This document shows, in pieces, positions 16,496-22,915 of a stretch of DNA of 27,613 nt; position 1 is the first letter of the stretch; each line of letters starts with the position of its first letter. Origin of the DNA: a virus; IMG/VR virus record IMGVR_UViG_3300003858_000001, positions 1-27,613 of that record; one strand, given 5' to 3'. The translations under genes and the position numbers were made by a program. The notes under the pieces were generated by a model, which was not told where the DNA came from, searched no databases, and was given only the letters and a program-made list of their open reading frames with translations.

Positions 16496-17812
16496 TTAAA
16501 CGTATAATAAGGCCCGTTGATATGCCTCGTTAGGTATTGCAGTATTGTAAATGATTAGGAACATTCGCATGATAAAGATATCTAGCCAATCTGGGGACCT
16601 TCCGATATTCTCTTTGATCTTTATCTTGGGCATTATTCTTAACCTATTGTCATTATCAGATTTCCATGTTTTTAACTGGGCTAACTCCTCCTCTATTCTT
16701 TCCTTAGTTTCCTCATTGACATCGGCCTCAAAGTATATGCCGGATAATACTTCTGCTAATTTGTATCCGCACTCGTCTTTCAGGATGGCATATGCCTTGT
16801 CACTAGGACTACTTCCATTCCGGAACCCTACAATACCGCAATTGTCTACAACGCCTCCTCCAACACCGTCTTCATCAGCGACACACCTACTGGCAGGAAT
16901 ACCATGTTTCCTCCGCATTGCATTTATACAGTTCTGTATCTGCACCGTACTTGAGGTTTCAAATACATAATACTCTACCAATCTCAATCCATAAAATACG
17001 GCAATGATGGCTGAGTCGCTTCCAAATCTAGCCACGTCACAGATAATGCATTTATCTTGATAATTCATTTCTACATGGGTATTCGTCCATATATTGGAAA
17101 TGTCCTCATAGCTGGTTAGACAGGTAGGGTCATCATCGTAGTCAAAATTACCGTATAACATACGTTCACGAGTAGCTCTATCTTTTGTGTTCCTGAGATT
17201 CTCGAGATACTCTTCTGGCAAGAATGGATTATCTGTAGGCAATGCAAAGACAAACTTTGTGTCTAGCCGTTCTTCCTTTTTGAGAAAAGGTCTATAAAAG
17301 GTATGCAGTAACCAATTTTTCTTGGGGTTAAATGTTACTAAGATTTTACCCAGTATATCATACTCTTTATTCAAATGTCGGTTAATACGCAATTTTAAAA
17401 TCTCAAATGCCATTGTATGTACGTTCCCCGCTTCTTCTATCCAGCCGCCTGTATACTCCTTAGAACCGAAACGCTCGTACAGAGGATCTAACTGCGGAAA
17501 ATAGGATAAATCAATAAACACTATCTCGGACCCATTGTCAAATTTAATAGCATTCTCAGAATAGTGCCAATCGGTACGCCTTAAAATCTTTGCTACTTTG
17601 CGCCACGTGATTAAAACACTTTCCCGAGTATCCTTTAAACTGTCACGACCAATAAACCAACGTGTCTCGGGGAACAAGGAACACATAAGTAGAAGCCAGT
17701 AACATCCTATCCACGTCTTCCCTCCTCCGGCCGCCCCACCATACCCTATAGATTTCGTGAATTTATCTGTCAATAAATGGAGGGCCCACTTTTGTTTTTT
17801 GGTTAATTTCAT
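16496..17812 (-). CDS. Large terminase subunit (TerL)
   Basis: 438 residues, normal for a TerL. The ATPase part has Walker A GGAAGGGKT (25-33) and the Walker B-like GGWIEEAGN (122-130) with E126/E127 as candidate catalytic acid; a coupling motif LVTFNP (158-163) follows. The nuclease part has acidic clusters D259 (CDVARFGSDS), D313 and D315 (VADEDGVGGG), and D408/D411 (SPDWLD), which form the RNase H-like metal site. It drives genome packaging at the portal. Its ATG overlaps the small subunit's stop by 4 bases. Family resembles PBSX/Terminase_3 type; packaging strategy (cos or pac) cannot be read here. Confidence 0.95.
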   Translation of the reverse strand: MKLTKKQKWALHLLTDKFTKSIGYGGAAGGGKTWIGCYWLLLMCSLFPETRWFIGRDSLKDTRESVLITWRKVAKILRRTDWHYSENAIKFDNGSEIVFIDLSYFPQLDPLYERFGSKEYTGGWIEEAGNVHTMAFEILKLRINRHLNKEYDILGKILVTFNPKKNWLLHTFYRPFLKKEERLDTKFVFALPTDNPFLPEEYLENLRNTKDRATRERMLYGNFDYDDDPTCLTSYEDISNIWTNTHVEMNYQDKCIICDVARFGSDSAIIAVFYGLRLVEYYVFETSSTVQIQNCINAMRRKHGIPASRCVADEDGVGGGVVDNCGIVGFRNGSSPSDKAYAILKDECGYKLAEVLSGIYFEADVNEETKERIEEELAQLKTWKSDNDNRLRIMPKIKIKENIGRSPDWLDIFIMRMFLIIYNTAIPNEAYQRALLYV

Positions 17813-18465
17813 TGCATTGGATTTTCTAAATCGTCTAGACCGAATGCAGTTCGTAAATCCTGTATGGTAGTTCCTTGCAATCTCAGAGTGGTGTCTGTTG
17901 TAGAAACTACCTTATCAGGCTCATTATAACCCAATATCTTATTAATGCTGTCTAATGCAGAGATTTTGGAATACAGTTTTACCTTGACAAACTTAACCTC
18001 GACTAATTCCTTATCCACAATTCTTTGCTCTACTTTTGTTTCTATGCTTTCTACTGCATCTAATACCTCAGGGGATGACGCCACCAAGGTTTTATAGTCT
18101 GTTAATGCTACCCAAGAATTATGAATGTTCCTGATACTGCTAAAGGCAATCTTACTGTATTCGCGGATCACCTTGGATTTGGAAATACCGCACAGAAGTT
18201 CATAATCTGTTTTGATAGCCTGTATATATTGCCTTATCCAAGGTTTCCTTAATATCTCTATCGCTATCTGTGACGCCGTGTGCCTACTGTATCTAGCCGA
18301 TATCGCCGCCTGTGTCCCGTTCCAACCATTACTGCAATATTCATGGCAAAAATGCTTCTGCTTCTCAGTTAGCATCGTCTTTAATTGTCTAGTCGTAAAC
18401 TGCACCTGTTTGTCCTGTGCCGGATACTTTGTCCTCCTCATTACTTGTCCCATTATGTTTTTCAT
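17809..18465 (-). CDS. Small terminase subunit (TerS)
   Basis: 218 residues from the ATG at 18465. The Terminase_2 family start MLTEKQKHFCHEYCSNGWNG is at residue 31, followed by the family's helix-turn-helix (QAAISARYSRHTASQIAIEIL). A middle helical region and a C-terminal oligomerisation/TerL-binding part follow. Four Met codons (residues 1, 5, 9, 31) are possible starts; the family normally begins at the MLTEKQ equivalent, so the N-terminal 30 residues are uncertain. It recognises the packaging site. First gene of the leftward operon. Confidence 0.88.
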   Translation of the reverse strand: MKNIMGQVMRRTKYPAQDKQVQFTTRQLKTMLTEKQKHFCHEYCSNGWNGTQAAISARYSRHTASQIAIEILRKPWIRQYIQAIKTDYELLCGISKSKVIREYSKIAFSSIRNIHNSWVALTDYKTLVASSPEVLDAVESIETKVEQRIVDKELVEVKFVKVKLYSKISALDSINKILGYNEPDKVVSTTDTTLRLQGTTIQDLRTAFGLDDLENPMQ

Positions 18466-18480
18466 TATGTTTATACTCTA

Positions 18481-18488
18481 CAAAATTA
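18481..18488 (-). promoter_or_regulatory. Candidate promoter -7 box for the late operon
   Basis: The plus-strand CAAAATTA is, on the minus strand, TAATTTTG, an exact fit to the Bacteroidota -7 consensus TAnnTTTG. Transcription would begin about 7 bases further, close to the TerS start at 18465. I see no TTTG-like -33 element at the expected distance, so this is a weak or activator-dependent candidate. Confidence 0.4.
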
Positions 18489-18589
18489 TGGAAATATTGT
18501 TTAGATATGTAGATTATTTATTTATTTGCGATTTTATTGTGATTTTTTTTAATTCTATATGTACTGTATTCAGTAAGGAATAGGAACCT

Positions 18590-18620
18590 TTTAAAAATAA
18601 TTTAAAAATAATTTAAAAAT
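18590..18620. repeat. 11-bp A/T tandem repeat
   Basis: TTTAAAAATAA is present twice in tandem (18590-18600, 18601-18611), followed by a truncated third copy TTTAAAAAT (18612-18620). It ends two bases before the TTTG of the candidate rightward promoter. The A-tract period near one helical turn would bend DNA; could be an UP-like element or regulator site (inference). Confidence 0.7.
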
Positions 18621-18621
18621 G

Positions 18622-18653
18622 TTTGGAGATATGAATAAGGTGTTGTAATATTG
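18622..18653 (+). promoter_or_regulatory. Candidate rightward early promoter
   Basis: TTTG (18622-18625) is followed, after 20 bases, by TAATATTG (18646-18653). This matches the Bacteroidota pattern TTTG - 19 to 21 bases - TAnnTTTG with one mismatch in the -7 box. Expected start near 18660, about 24 bases before the first rightward gene. Confidence 0.55.
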
Positions 18654-18683
18654 CAAGACATTTAACGATTAAAACTTGCAACT

Positions 18684-18947
18684 ATGAACATTATTGACAA
18701 AATTCTGACGCCAAAAAAGGAATTTTATTTGGTAACTTTGGAAGCCAGTAAAGGTAATGCCTATGAATATAGCAAATCGACTCCGATTCCTACCACGATT
18801 AAATTTAGAAGATTTCATGATGGCAAATTTGAAGTTGGTAAAATATCTGATAATTTTACAAATCTGCAGATGCATGACATATTATACCTCATAAAAAGAG
18901 GGCATTCATTATTACAAATCACAAACCATATAAACCATATAAAATGA
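18684..18947 (+). CDS. Early protein of unknown function (87 aa)
   Basis: 87 residues, basic, starting MNIIDKILTPKKEFYLVTLE. Predicted beta strands around 14-50 (KEFYLVTLEAS, TTIKFRRFHDGKFEVG), then a C-terminal helix (DILYLIKRGHSLLQITNHI). First gene behind the rightward promoter; its stop overlaps the next ATG by 4 bases (18944-18947). Small basic early proteins of phages often bind host proteins or DNA; no motif supports a choice. Function unknown. Confidence 0.65.
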   Translation: MNIIDKILTPKKEFYLVTLEASKGNAYEYSKSTPIPTTIKFRRFHDGKFEVGKISDNFTNLQMHDILYLIKRGHSLLQITNHINHIK

Positions 18948-19075
18948 TTCCAATAATAGAGTACAATGAAAATGACTCCCGCCACGAGGACGGAGGTACG
19001 GAGTTTATCATAAAAGTAGGTGGTATTATCATACTGCTTATATTTACAATCGGGGCACTTATTTTTAATATTTAA
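18944..19075 (+). CDS. 43-aa single-pass membrane protein, candidate holin
   Basis: 43 residues, ATG 18944 (ATGA with the preceding stop) to TAA 19073-19075. N-terminal 21 residues are polar and acidic (IIEYNENDSRHEDGG); the rest is one hydrophobic segment (VGGIIILLIFTIGALIFNI, about 25-43). Two genes later comes the lysozyme. A small membrane protein so near an endolysin is a reasonable holin or holin-partner candidate, but with a single C-terminal segment ending flush with the chain it does not match a named holin class. Membrane location is well supported, function inferred. Confidence 0.55.
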   Translation: MIPIIEYNENDSRHEDGGTEFIIKVGGIIILLIFTIGALIFNI

Positions 19076-19085
19076 TCGCGAAGAT

Positions 19086-19322
19086 ATGCAAGATTTAATA
19101 GATTTAGCAGCAAAGAAAAGGTTCTGCTATTGGAAAGGACAGACACTTGTCAACGGGTATGTATTGCAACTTGGCAAAACGGCATTCTTTAATCAACAGA
19201 ACTTAATTGAGATTGTGAGGATGGATGATATGTATGCGGTAGACATCTGGGTGGATACCTCTCATGTTATGTACACGAGCCTACCGCTTGCAAGAGTATT
19301 AAATCTATTGAAAACATTATGA
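19086..19322 (+). CDS. 78-aa unknown protein between membrane protein and lysozyme
   Basis: 78 residues starting MQDLIDLAAKKRFCYWKGQT. I chose the ATG at 19086 rather than an in-frame GTG at 19020, because the latter lies inside the membrane protein gene. The protein appears mixed alpha/beta with no membrane segment (VNGYVLQLGKTAFFNQQNLI, 20-39), and ends in LPLARVLNLLKTL. Stop overlaps the lysozyme ATG by 4 bases, so it is translated with it. Function unknown. Confidence 0.65.
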   Translation: MQDLIDLAAKKRFCYWKGQTLVNGYVLQLGKTAFFNQQNLIEIVRMDDMYAVDIWVDTSHVMYTSLPLARVLNLLKTL

Positions 19323-19876
19323 AGGTCCTTTTTCTACTAATTTTAATAATACCGTTGCAATTACATGCCCCGGGTTATAGTGAGGCGCTGAAACAGGCTA
19401 GAATTAACATTGTGTTAAAAAAGGCGGCGGATGTACTGCTTTATGAAACAGTACTGGAGGACATACGTCGCCTGGAAGCCTTGAGATTACAGGTTTATAT
19501 TTGTCCAGCTGGACAGAGGACTATCGGGTATGGGCACCTCCTAACGGAGGGGGAGTCTTATCAATCTATTTCCAAGGAGAAAGCGGATAGTCTGCTTAAA
19601 AAAGATTTTGAGATTGGTATGCAGTATACAGGCGAGGAAATTCCTTACCACAAACGGTTGGCAATATCTCACTTTATCTTTAATGTCGGGCAAGGTAACT
19701 ATGCAAGTAGTAACCTAAAACAATTCGTGGACGACAAACGCCCGATAGATACTGAGATTATTAAATGGCAGTGCTACCATAGTAAAGGTGTACTGATTAA
19801 AAGCAAAGTATTATTGAAAGCTAGATTATTTGAACTAAAATTGTATAATTATGAAGATCATTCCAATAATAGATGA
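19319..19876 (+). CDS. Endolysin: T4-type lysozyme (GH24) with signal peptide
   Basis: 185 residues. Residues 1-16 (MKVLFLLILIIPLQLH) are a Lys plus hydrophobic core like a Sec signal or signal anchor. The muramidase part begins near 45: RRLEALRLQVYICPAGQRTI then GYGHLLT, aligned to T4 lysozyme Glu11-Asp20-Thr26 by exact spacing (E53, C62, T68). Thus the general acid Glu and the Thr are kept, while the position of Asp20 is Cys (TGT at 19502-19504). The downstream HFIFNVGQGNYASSNL (117-132) matches the family's 'sf.fN.G...f..StlL' element. It cleaves peptidoglycan in the periplasm after export. It overlaps the next gene by 26 bases. Confidence 0.85.
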   Translation: MKVLFLLILIIPLQLHAPGYSEALKQARINIVLKKAADVLLYETVLEDIRRLEALRLQVYICPAGQRTIGYGHLLTEGESYQSISKEKADSLLKKDFEIGMQYTGEEIPYHKRLAISHFIFNVGQGNYASSNLKQFVDDKRPIDTEIIKWQCYHSKGVLIKSKVLLKARLFELKLYNYEDHSNNR

Positions 19877-20156
19877 AAGCCACTTAGAAATGGCAAGGCT
19901 AGCATTACATCATGTTGGTGTAATCATTGCAAGATCAGAGGAATTGGTAATATTTGTAGAAGCCGTTGAAAAGGTTGCCGAAACCTCCGTAAAGGATTTC
20001 GAGGTAGCGTTACATGATACATTGATTTGTATAGGTAAACCAAATCTAATTACTGTAGACATAAATGAGATGACCTATGCAATGGGGAAATTGGCTGATT
20101 ATTGCCCAGCAAAGAAAAAGCAGGGCTGGAAACGAGAGTATAAATTTCATAAATAA
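19851..20156 (+). CDS. Unknown protein (101 aa) overlapping the lysozyme gene
   Basis: 101 residues starting MKIIPIIDESHLEMARLALH, with regular helices (LEMARLALHHVGVIIARSEE, VIFVEAVEKVAETSVKDFEV) and a Lys-rich end (CPAKKKQGWKREYKFHK). It begins 26 bases before the lysozyme stop in another frame. Its first bases share the 14-mer ATTCCAATAATAGA with the start of the 43-aa membrane gene. No membrane segment, no recognised family. Confidence 0.65.
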   Translation: MKIIPIIDESHLEMARLALHHVGVIIARSEELVIFVEAVEKVAETSVKDFEVALHDTLICIGKPNLITVDINEMTYAMGKLADYCPAKKKQGWKREYKFHK

Positions 20157-20163
20157 AAGTATT

Positions 20164-20367
20164 ATGGATGAAGATGTATTAAATAAACAAATGGAGGATG
20201 AATTAAATAATTTACTAACCACTGATGAAGCTGGACATATTCTAGCATCATTAATAAGAACTATGGCAAAGCACGATGTACTCACTACTTCTCTACAATT
20301 AGAAGATAAATTATCAGCAGTTTTATATAAAGACGGAAATAAAATAAAATTCAATGGGACAAAGTAA
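20164..20367 (+). CDS. Small acidic unknown protein (67 aa)
   Basis: 67 residues from ATG 20164: MDEDVLNKQMEDELNNLLTT, helical throughout (EAGHILASLIRTMAKHDVLT, QLEDKLSAVLYKDG). A longer reading back to 20077 in the same frame would start inside the upstream gene and has no suitable ATG context; the ATG at 20164 is preceded by the A-rich AAATAAAAGTATT usual for this phage. Overlaps the next gene by 14 bases. Function unknown. Confidence 0.6.
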   Translation: MDEDVLNKQMEDELNNLLTTDEAGHILASLIRTMAKHDVLTTSLQLEDKLSAVLYKDGNKIKFNGTK

Positions 20368-20665
20368 AGGTAAAAAACAGGCGCCGAACGGCGAGTATTG
20401 GTGCAATGTCTACCTACAGGGTAAACCAAAACTAGCATCAGCGAAATTAGTCAATGCTGAAAATATGCTATTCAGAGTAAAGACAAACGGTATAGTGGTT
20501 AAAGAACATAACCACGAGGTAGCAAACAAGATAAAGCAGTATCCTAAACAATTAAAAGAACTGCAGAAGCAAGTATGGAGTCCTATTCCAGGACGTCTTC
20601 TATGGTTTCAAATATACATGCATGAGGCAGATATAAATGAATTTTTTGATTATTCTTATTCTTAG
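20354..20665 (+). CDS. Basic unknown protein (103 aa)
   Basis: 103 residues beginning MGQSKGKKQAPNGEYWCNVY, Lys-rich in the first third and aromatic at the end (WFQIYMHEADINEFFDYSYS). Strands around 15-50 (YWCNVYLQGKPKLASAKLVN, MLFRVKTNGIVVKE), then a helix. Could be a small nucleic-acid-binding protein by charge, but no motif shows this. Start lies in the upstream gene's last 14 bases. Confidence 0.6.
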   Translation: MGQSKGKKQAPNGEYWCNVYLQGKPKLASAKLVNAENMLFRVKTNGIVVKEHNHEVANKIKQYPKQLKELQKQVWSPIPGRLLWFQIYMHEADINEFFDYSYS

Positions 20666-20691
20666 TATTAATTTTTAAAACCAAATTTGTT

Positions 20692-20907
20692 ATGAGAACA
20701 CTGATTAATTTTTTAAACCCGATTACAAAAAAGAGGCAGCTTGGCGCCTTAAATCCGTTGACCCACGTCGTTAAGACTGCTGATGATTCACTGTATGATT
20801 TAAAAGCATTAAAAAAAACTAACCAGGACGGTGGTATAGGTTACTTTGAGACACGTGAGGAAGGTAAGATTATACAACGTTCAGGACCCTACAAAAAGAA
20901 AGGGTAG
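20692..20907 (+). CDS. Unknown basic protein (71 aa)
   Basis: 71 residues: MRTLINFLNPITKKRQLGAL, ending in IIQRSGPYKKKG. Basic, with a short central stretch DGGIGYFETREEGK that looks like a beta hairpin. Preceded by AATTTTTAAAACC, an A/T-rich leader. Followed by a long dyad element before the helicase gene. Function unknown; no family recognised. Confidence 0.55.
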   Translation: MRTLINFLNPITKKRQLGALNPLTHVVKTADDSLYDLKALKKTNQDGGIGYFETREEGKIIQRSGPYKKKG

Positions 20908-20936
20908 AGCCTTAAAAAAGGACAGATTTCTCAGGG

Positions 20937-20972
20937 TATCCCCTTAAAAATTCACAGACAATTAAGGGGATA
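20937..20972. promoter_or_regulatory. 11-bp perfect dyad upstream of the helicase gene
   Basis: TATCCCCTTAA (20937-20947) and its exact reverse complement TTAAGGGGATA (20962-20972) with a 14-base loop; GG on the left and CC on the right extend it after a one-base offset. It has no U-run directly after it, so it is not a standard terminator. It sits about 28 bases before the SNF2 helicase start and may be an operator or an RNA stem controlling that gene. Confidence 0.6.
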
Positions 20973-20999
20973 ACCTTAAATAATAATAAACTAATTTTT

Positions 21000-22748
21000 A
21001 TGATATCTTTTGCACGTACATATGTCAGCCGGAAAATGGCTAATCTGTTTATCACTCAGAATGAGGAGGTAGTGATACGAGTAGTGTTTCCTTTTGACCA
21101 GGTTAATCTGGACGAAATACGGACGATTCAAGGACGAAAGTATTCTAAGGTAAATAAGTATTGGACTGTTCCTTTAAGCCTAGAAAATGCAGAAAACCTA
21201 AAGGCATTTGGATATGAGTTTGGGACCGAGCTTAAAAATTGGGGGAATAAAACCTATATGAGAATTCATCCAAAGGAGACTCCTGCCGTTATAGAGACAC
21301 CTGGTTTAGGTGGCACTTTGCGGCCGTTCCAAAAGGAAGGTTTAGCATTACTAGAACGTTTTGATGGACGGGCCTTACTTGCAGATGAGATGGGGTTAGG
21401 TAAAACAGTACAGGCACTGGCATATTTATTCTTACACCCCGAGGCGGTACCTGCTGTGATTATATGTCCTTCTTATTTGAAATACAATTGGGAAAAGGAA
21501 GCACGGGTTTGGCTGAATAAACCTAGCATACAAATCCTGTCTGGAGAGACGGCTAATAAAATTTTGACAGCTTCTATTCTCATTATTAATTATGACATTG
21601 TACAGCATTGGTTACCTGCATTAAAAAAGATAAAGCCGCAGATAGTCATAATAGACGAAAGCCATTACATTAAGAACAGTAAAGCAATTAGGACAAAGGC
21701 TTTAAAACAGTTATGTAAAGGTGTTCCAAAGGTAATCGGCCTCAGCGGAACCCCAATAGAAAGCAAGACAGCAGATATCTACAATATTGTAAACATTATA
21801 GATTCTTCCATATTCCCTAATCAATGGACATTCTTGCACGAATTTTGCGACCCTAAATATAACGGATTTGGATGGACTTTTAAAGGTGCAACCAACTCTG
21901 AAAAACTGCATAACATATTGATAGAGAAGGTGATGATTAGACGTCTCAAGAAAGACGTTCTCACAGAGTTGCCAGATAAGACGTATACGTTTGTACCAAT
22001 GCAAATTACCAACAGAAAGGAATATGCTGAGGCAGAAAAAGACTTTGTAGAGTACATCAGAAATAATGCAGAACTAAAATTAAGAAAACAATTACGAGAA
22101 TTATTAGGTGATTGGGGTATGGATATTTCTCATATAAAAGACCATAAATTAGACAGACTAAAGGACGAAGCGGCGGCAAAGGCATCTCCTTTAGCACAGA
22201 TCGAGGTATTAAAACAATTAGCCGTGAAAGGTAAATTGCAAGCAGTATTAAATTGGATTGAGGATTTTTTAGAATCTGATGAAAAGCTTGTCTTATTTTG
22301 TGAACATAGGTTTGTCATAGATGAATTAATGCTACATTTTAAAAGGATTGCAGTAAAGATAGACGGCGGTGTAGACATTAAAGACAGGAACGAAGCAGTT
22401 AATCAATTCCAGATGAATAAACGTATACGCCTTTTTATAGGGAACAAAGCTGCTGAAACGGGGATCACATTAACCGAGGCTAGTCATGTAGCTATTATAG
22501 AATTTCCTTGGACTCCAGGTCCTCTGAGACAGCGAATAGACCGTTGTCATCGTATAGGGCAAAAGGATGCAGTGAACGTCTATTATTTAATGGGGATGGG
22601 TACAATAGAGGAGCTACTTGCAAAGTTGCTAGACTCCAAACAGAAAATAGTAGACTCCGTGCTAGACGGCAAGGAAACTGAGGATATAGATTTACTTACA
22701 GAATTAATAAAAAAATACAAAAGACAAAGACAAAGACAAATAATTTAA
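21000..22748 (+). CDS. SNF2-family DNA helicase with HARP-like N-terminal domain
   Basis: 582 residues. Residues about 13-75 look like the small N-terminal HARP-type module (VIRVVFPFDQVNLDEIR...GRKYSKVNKYWTVPLS) seen in annealing helicases. The motor follows: LRPFQKEGL (107-115), Walker A DEMGLGKT (129-136), DESH (219-222), GLSGTP (247-252). The second RecA lobe carries GNKAAETGITL and a classical motif VI RQRIDRCHRIGQ. It would translocate on dsDNA, remodel or anneal forks, and likely aids replication or recombination. In-frame Met codons at 1 and 13 are alternative starts; the first follows AATTTTT. Ends with a Lys/Arg/Gln repeat (KRQRQRQ). Family call certain; role inferred. Confidence 0.92.
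   Translation: MISFARTYVSRKMANLFITQNEEVVIRVVFPFDQVNLDEIRTIQGRKYSKVNKYWTVPLSLENAENLKAFGYEFGTELKNWGNKTYMRIHPKETPAVIETPGLGGTLRPFQKEGLALLERFDGRALLADEMGLGKTVQALAYLFLHPEAVPAVIICPSYLKYNWEKEARVWLNKPSIQILSGETANKILTASILIINYDIVQHWLPALKKIKPQIVIIDESHYIKNSKAIRTKALKQLCKGVPKVIGLSGTPIESKTADIYNIVNIIDSSIFPNQWTFLHEFCDPKYNGFGWTFKGATNSEKLHNILIEKVMIRRLKKDVLTELPDKTYTFVPMQITNRKEYAEAEKDFVEYIRNNAELKLRKQLRELLGDWGMDISHIKDHKLDRLKDEAAAKASPLAQIEVLKQLAVKGKLQAVLNWIEDFLESDEKLVLFCEHRFVIDELMLHFKRIAVKIDGGVDIKDRNEAVNQFQMNKRIRLFIGNKAAETGITLTEASHVAIIEFPWTPGPLRQRIDRCHRIGQKDAVNVYYLMGMGTIEELLAKLLDSKQKIVDSVLDGKETEDIDLLTELIKKYKRQRQRQII
22720..22740 (+). repeat. Hexanucleotide repeat at the end of the helicase gene
   Basis: AAAGAC in 3.5 tandem copies, coding the terminal KRQRQRQ of the SNF2 helicase. 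Slippage here would change the length of the basic tail by two residues per copy without breaking the frame. Confidence 0.75.
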
Positions 22749-22789
22749 ACAGTCATTGCCCAGAAAGCAATGCCCACAGAACAGATAAG

Positions 22790-22915
22790 ATGTCTGGAAG
22801 TGATAGAAAATGGCTTCGAGGCAGACTCTCAAAGGCGTCCTACAAAGAAATAAAAAAGACGGCTAACAAAAAAAGAAGACAACTCTTGAATAATATGGAA
22901 AATGACAAGATATGA
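22790..22915 (+). CDS. 41-aa Lys/Arg-rich microprotein between helicase and primase
   Basis: Frame from ATG 22790 to TGA 22913-22915: MSGSDRKWLRGRLSKASYKE then IKKTANKKRRQLLNNMENDK I. Highly basic and helical; stop overlaps the primase ATG as ATGA (22912-22915). Most bases of this intergenic stretch are accounted for by it. Possible small DNA-binding or replisome-associated peptide, or a translational coupler to the primase; no family recognised. Confidence 0.5.
   Translation: MSGSDRKWLRGRLSKASYKEIKKTANKKRRQLLNNMENDKI

Larger units (their letters stand above)
18466..18683. other. Divergent control region between late and early operons
   Basis: A 218-base A/T-rich stretch with no gene of its own, between the leftward terminase and the rightward operon. 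It holds candidate promoters in both directions, a stretch of eight T (18543-18550), and three 11-base A/T repeats (18590-18620). No operator dyad with clear symmetry is apparent to me. Confidence 0.7.

Noticed and set aside
19020-19085. GTG start giving 22 extra residues to the 78-aa protein
   Set aside because: Would overlap the 43-aa membrane gene by more than 50 bases; ATG at 19086 is better placed.
19496-19503. TATATTTG resembling a -7 promoter box
   Set aside because: Inside the lysozyme gene with no -33 element at suitable distance; nearest TTG is only 11 bases upstream.
20077-20163. Upstream extension of the 67-aa protein
   Set aside because: Lies within the preceding gene and reads as out-of-frame sequence; ATG at 20164 has an A-rich leader.
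20046-20438. 130-aa open frame on the minus strand
   Set aside because: Antisense to three consecutive small rightward genes with overlapping junctions; no coding features.
22770-22853. 27-aa frame (MPTEQIRCLEVIENG...)
   Set aside because: Overlaps the 41-aa frame that is coupled to the primase by ATGA; no independent support.
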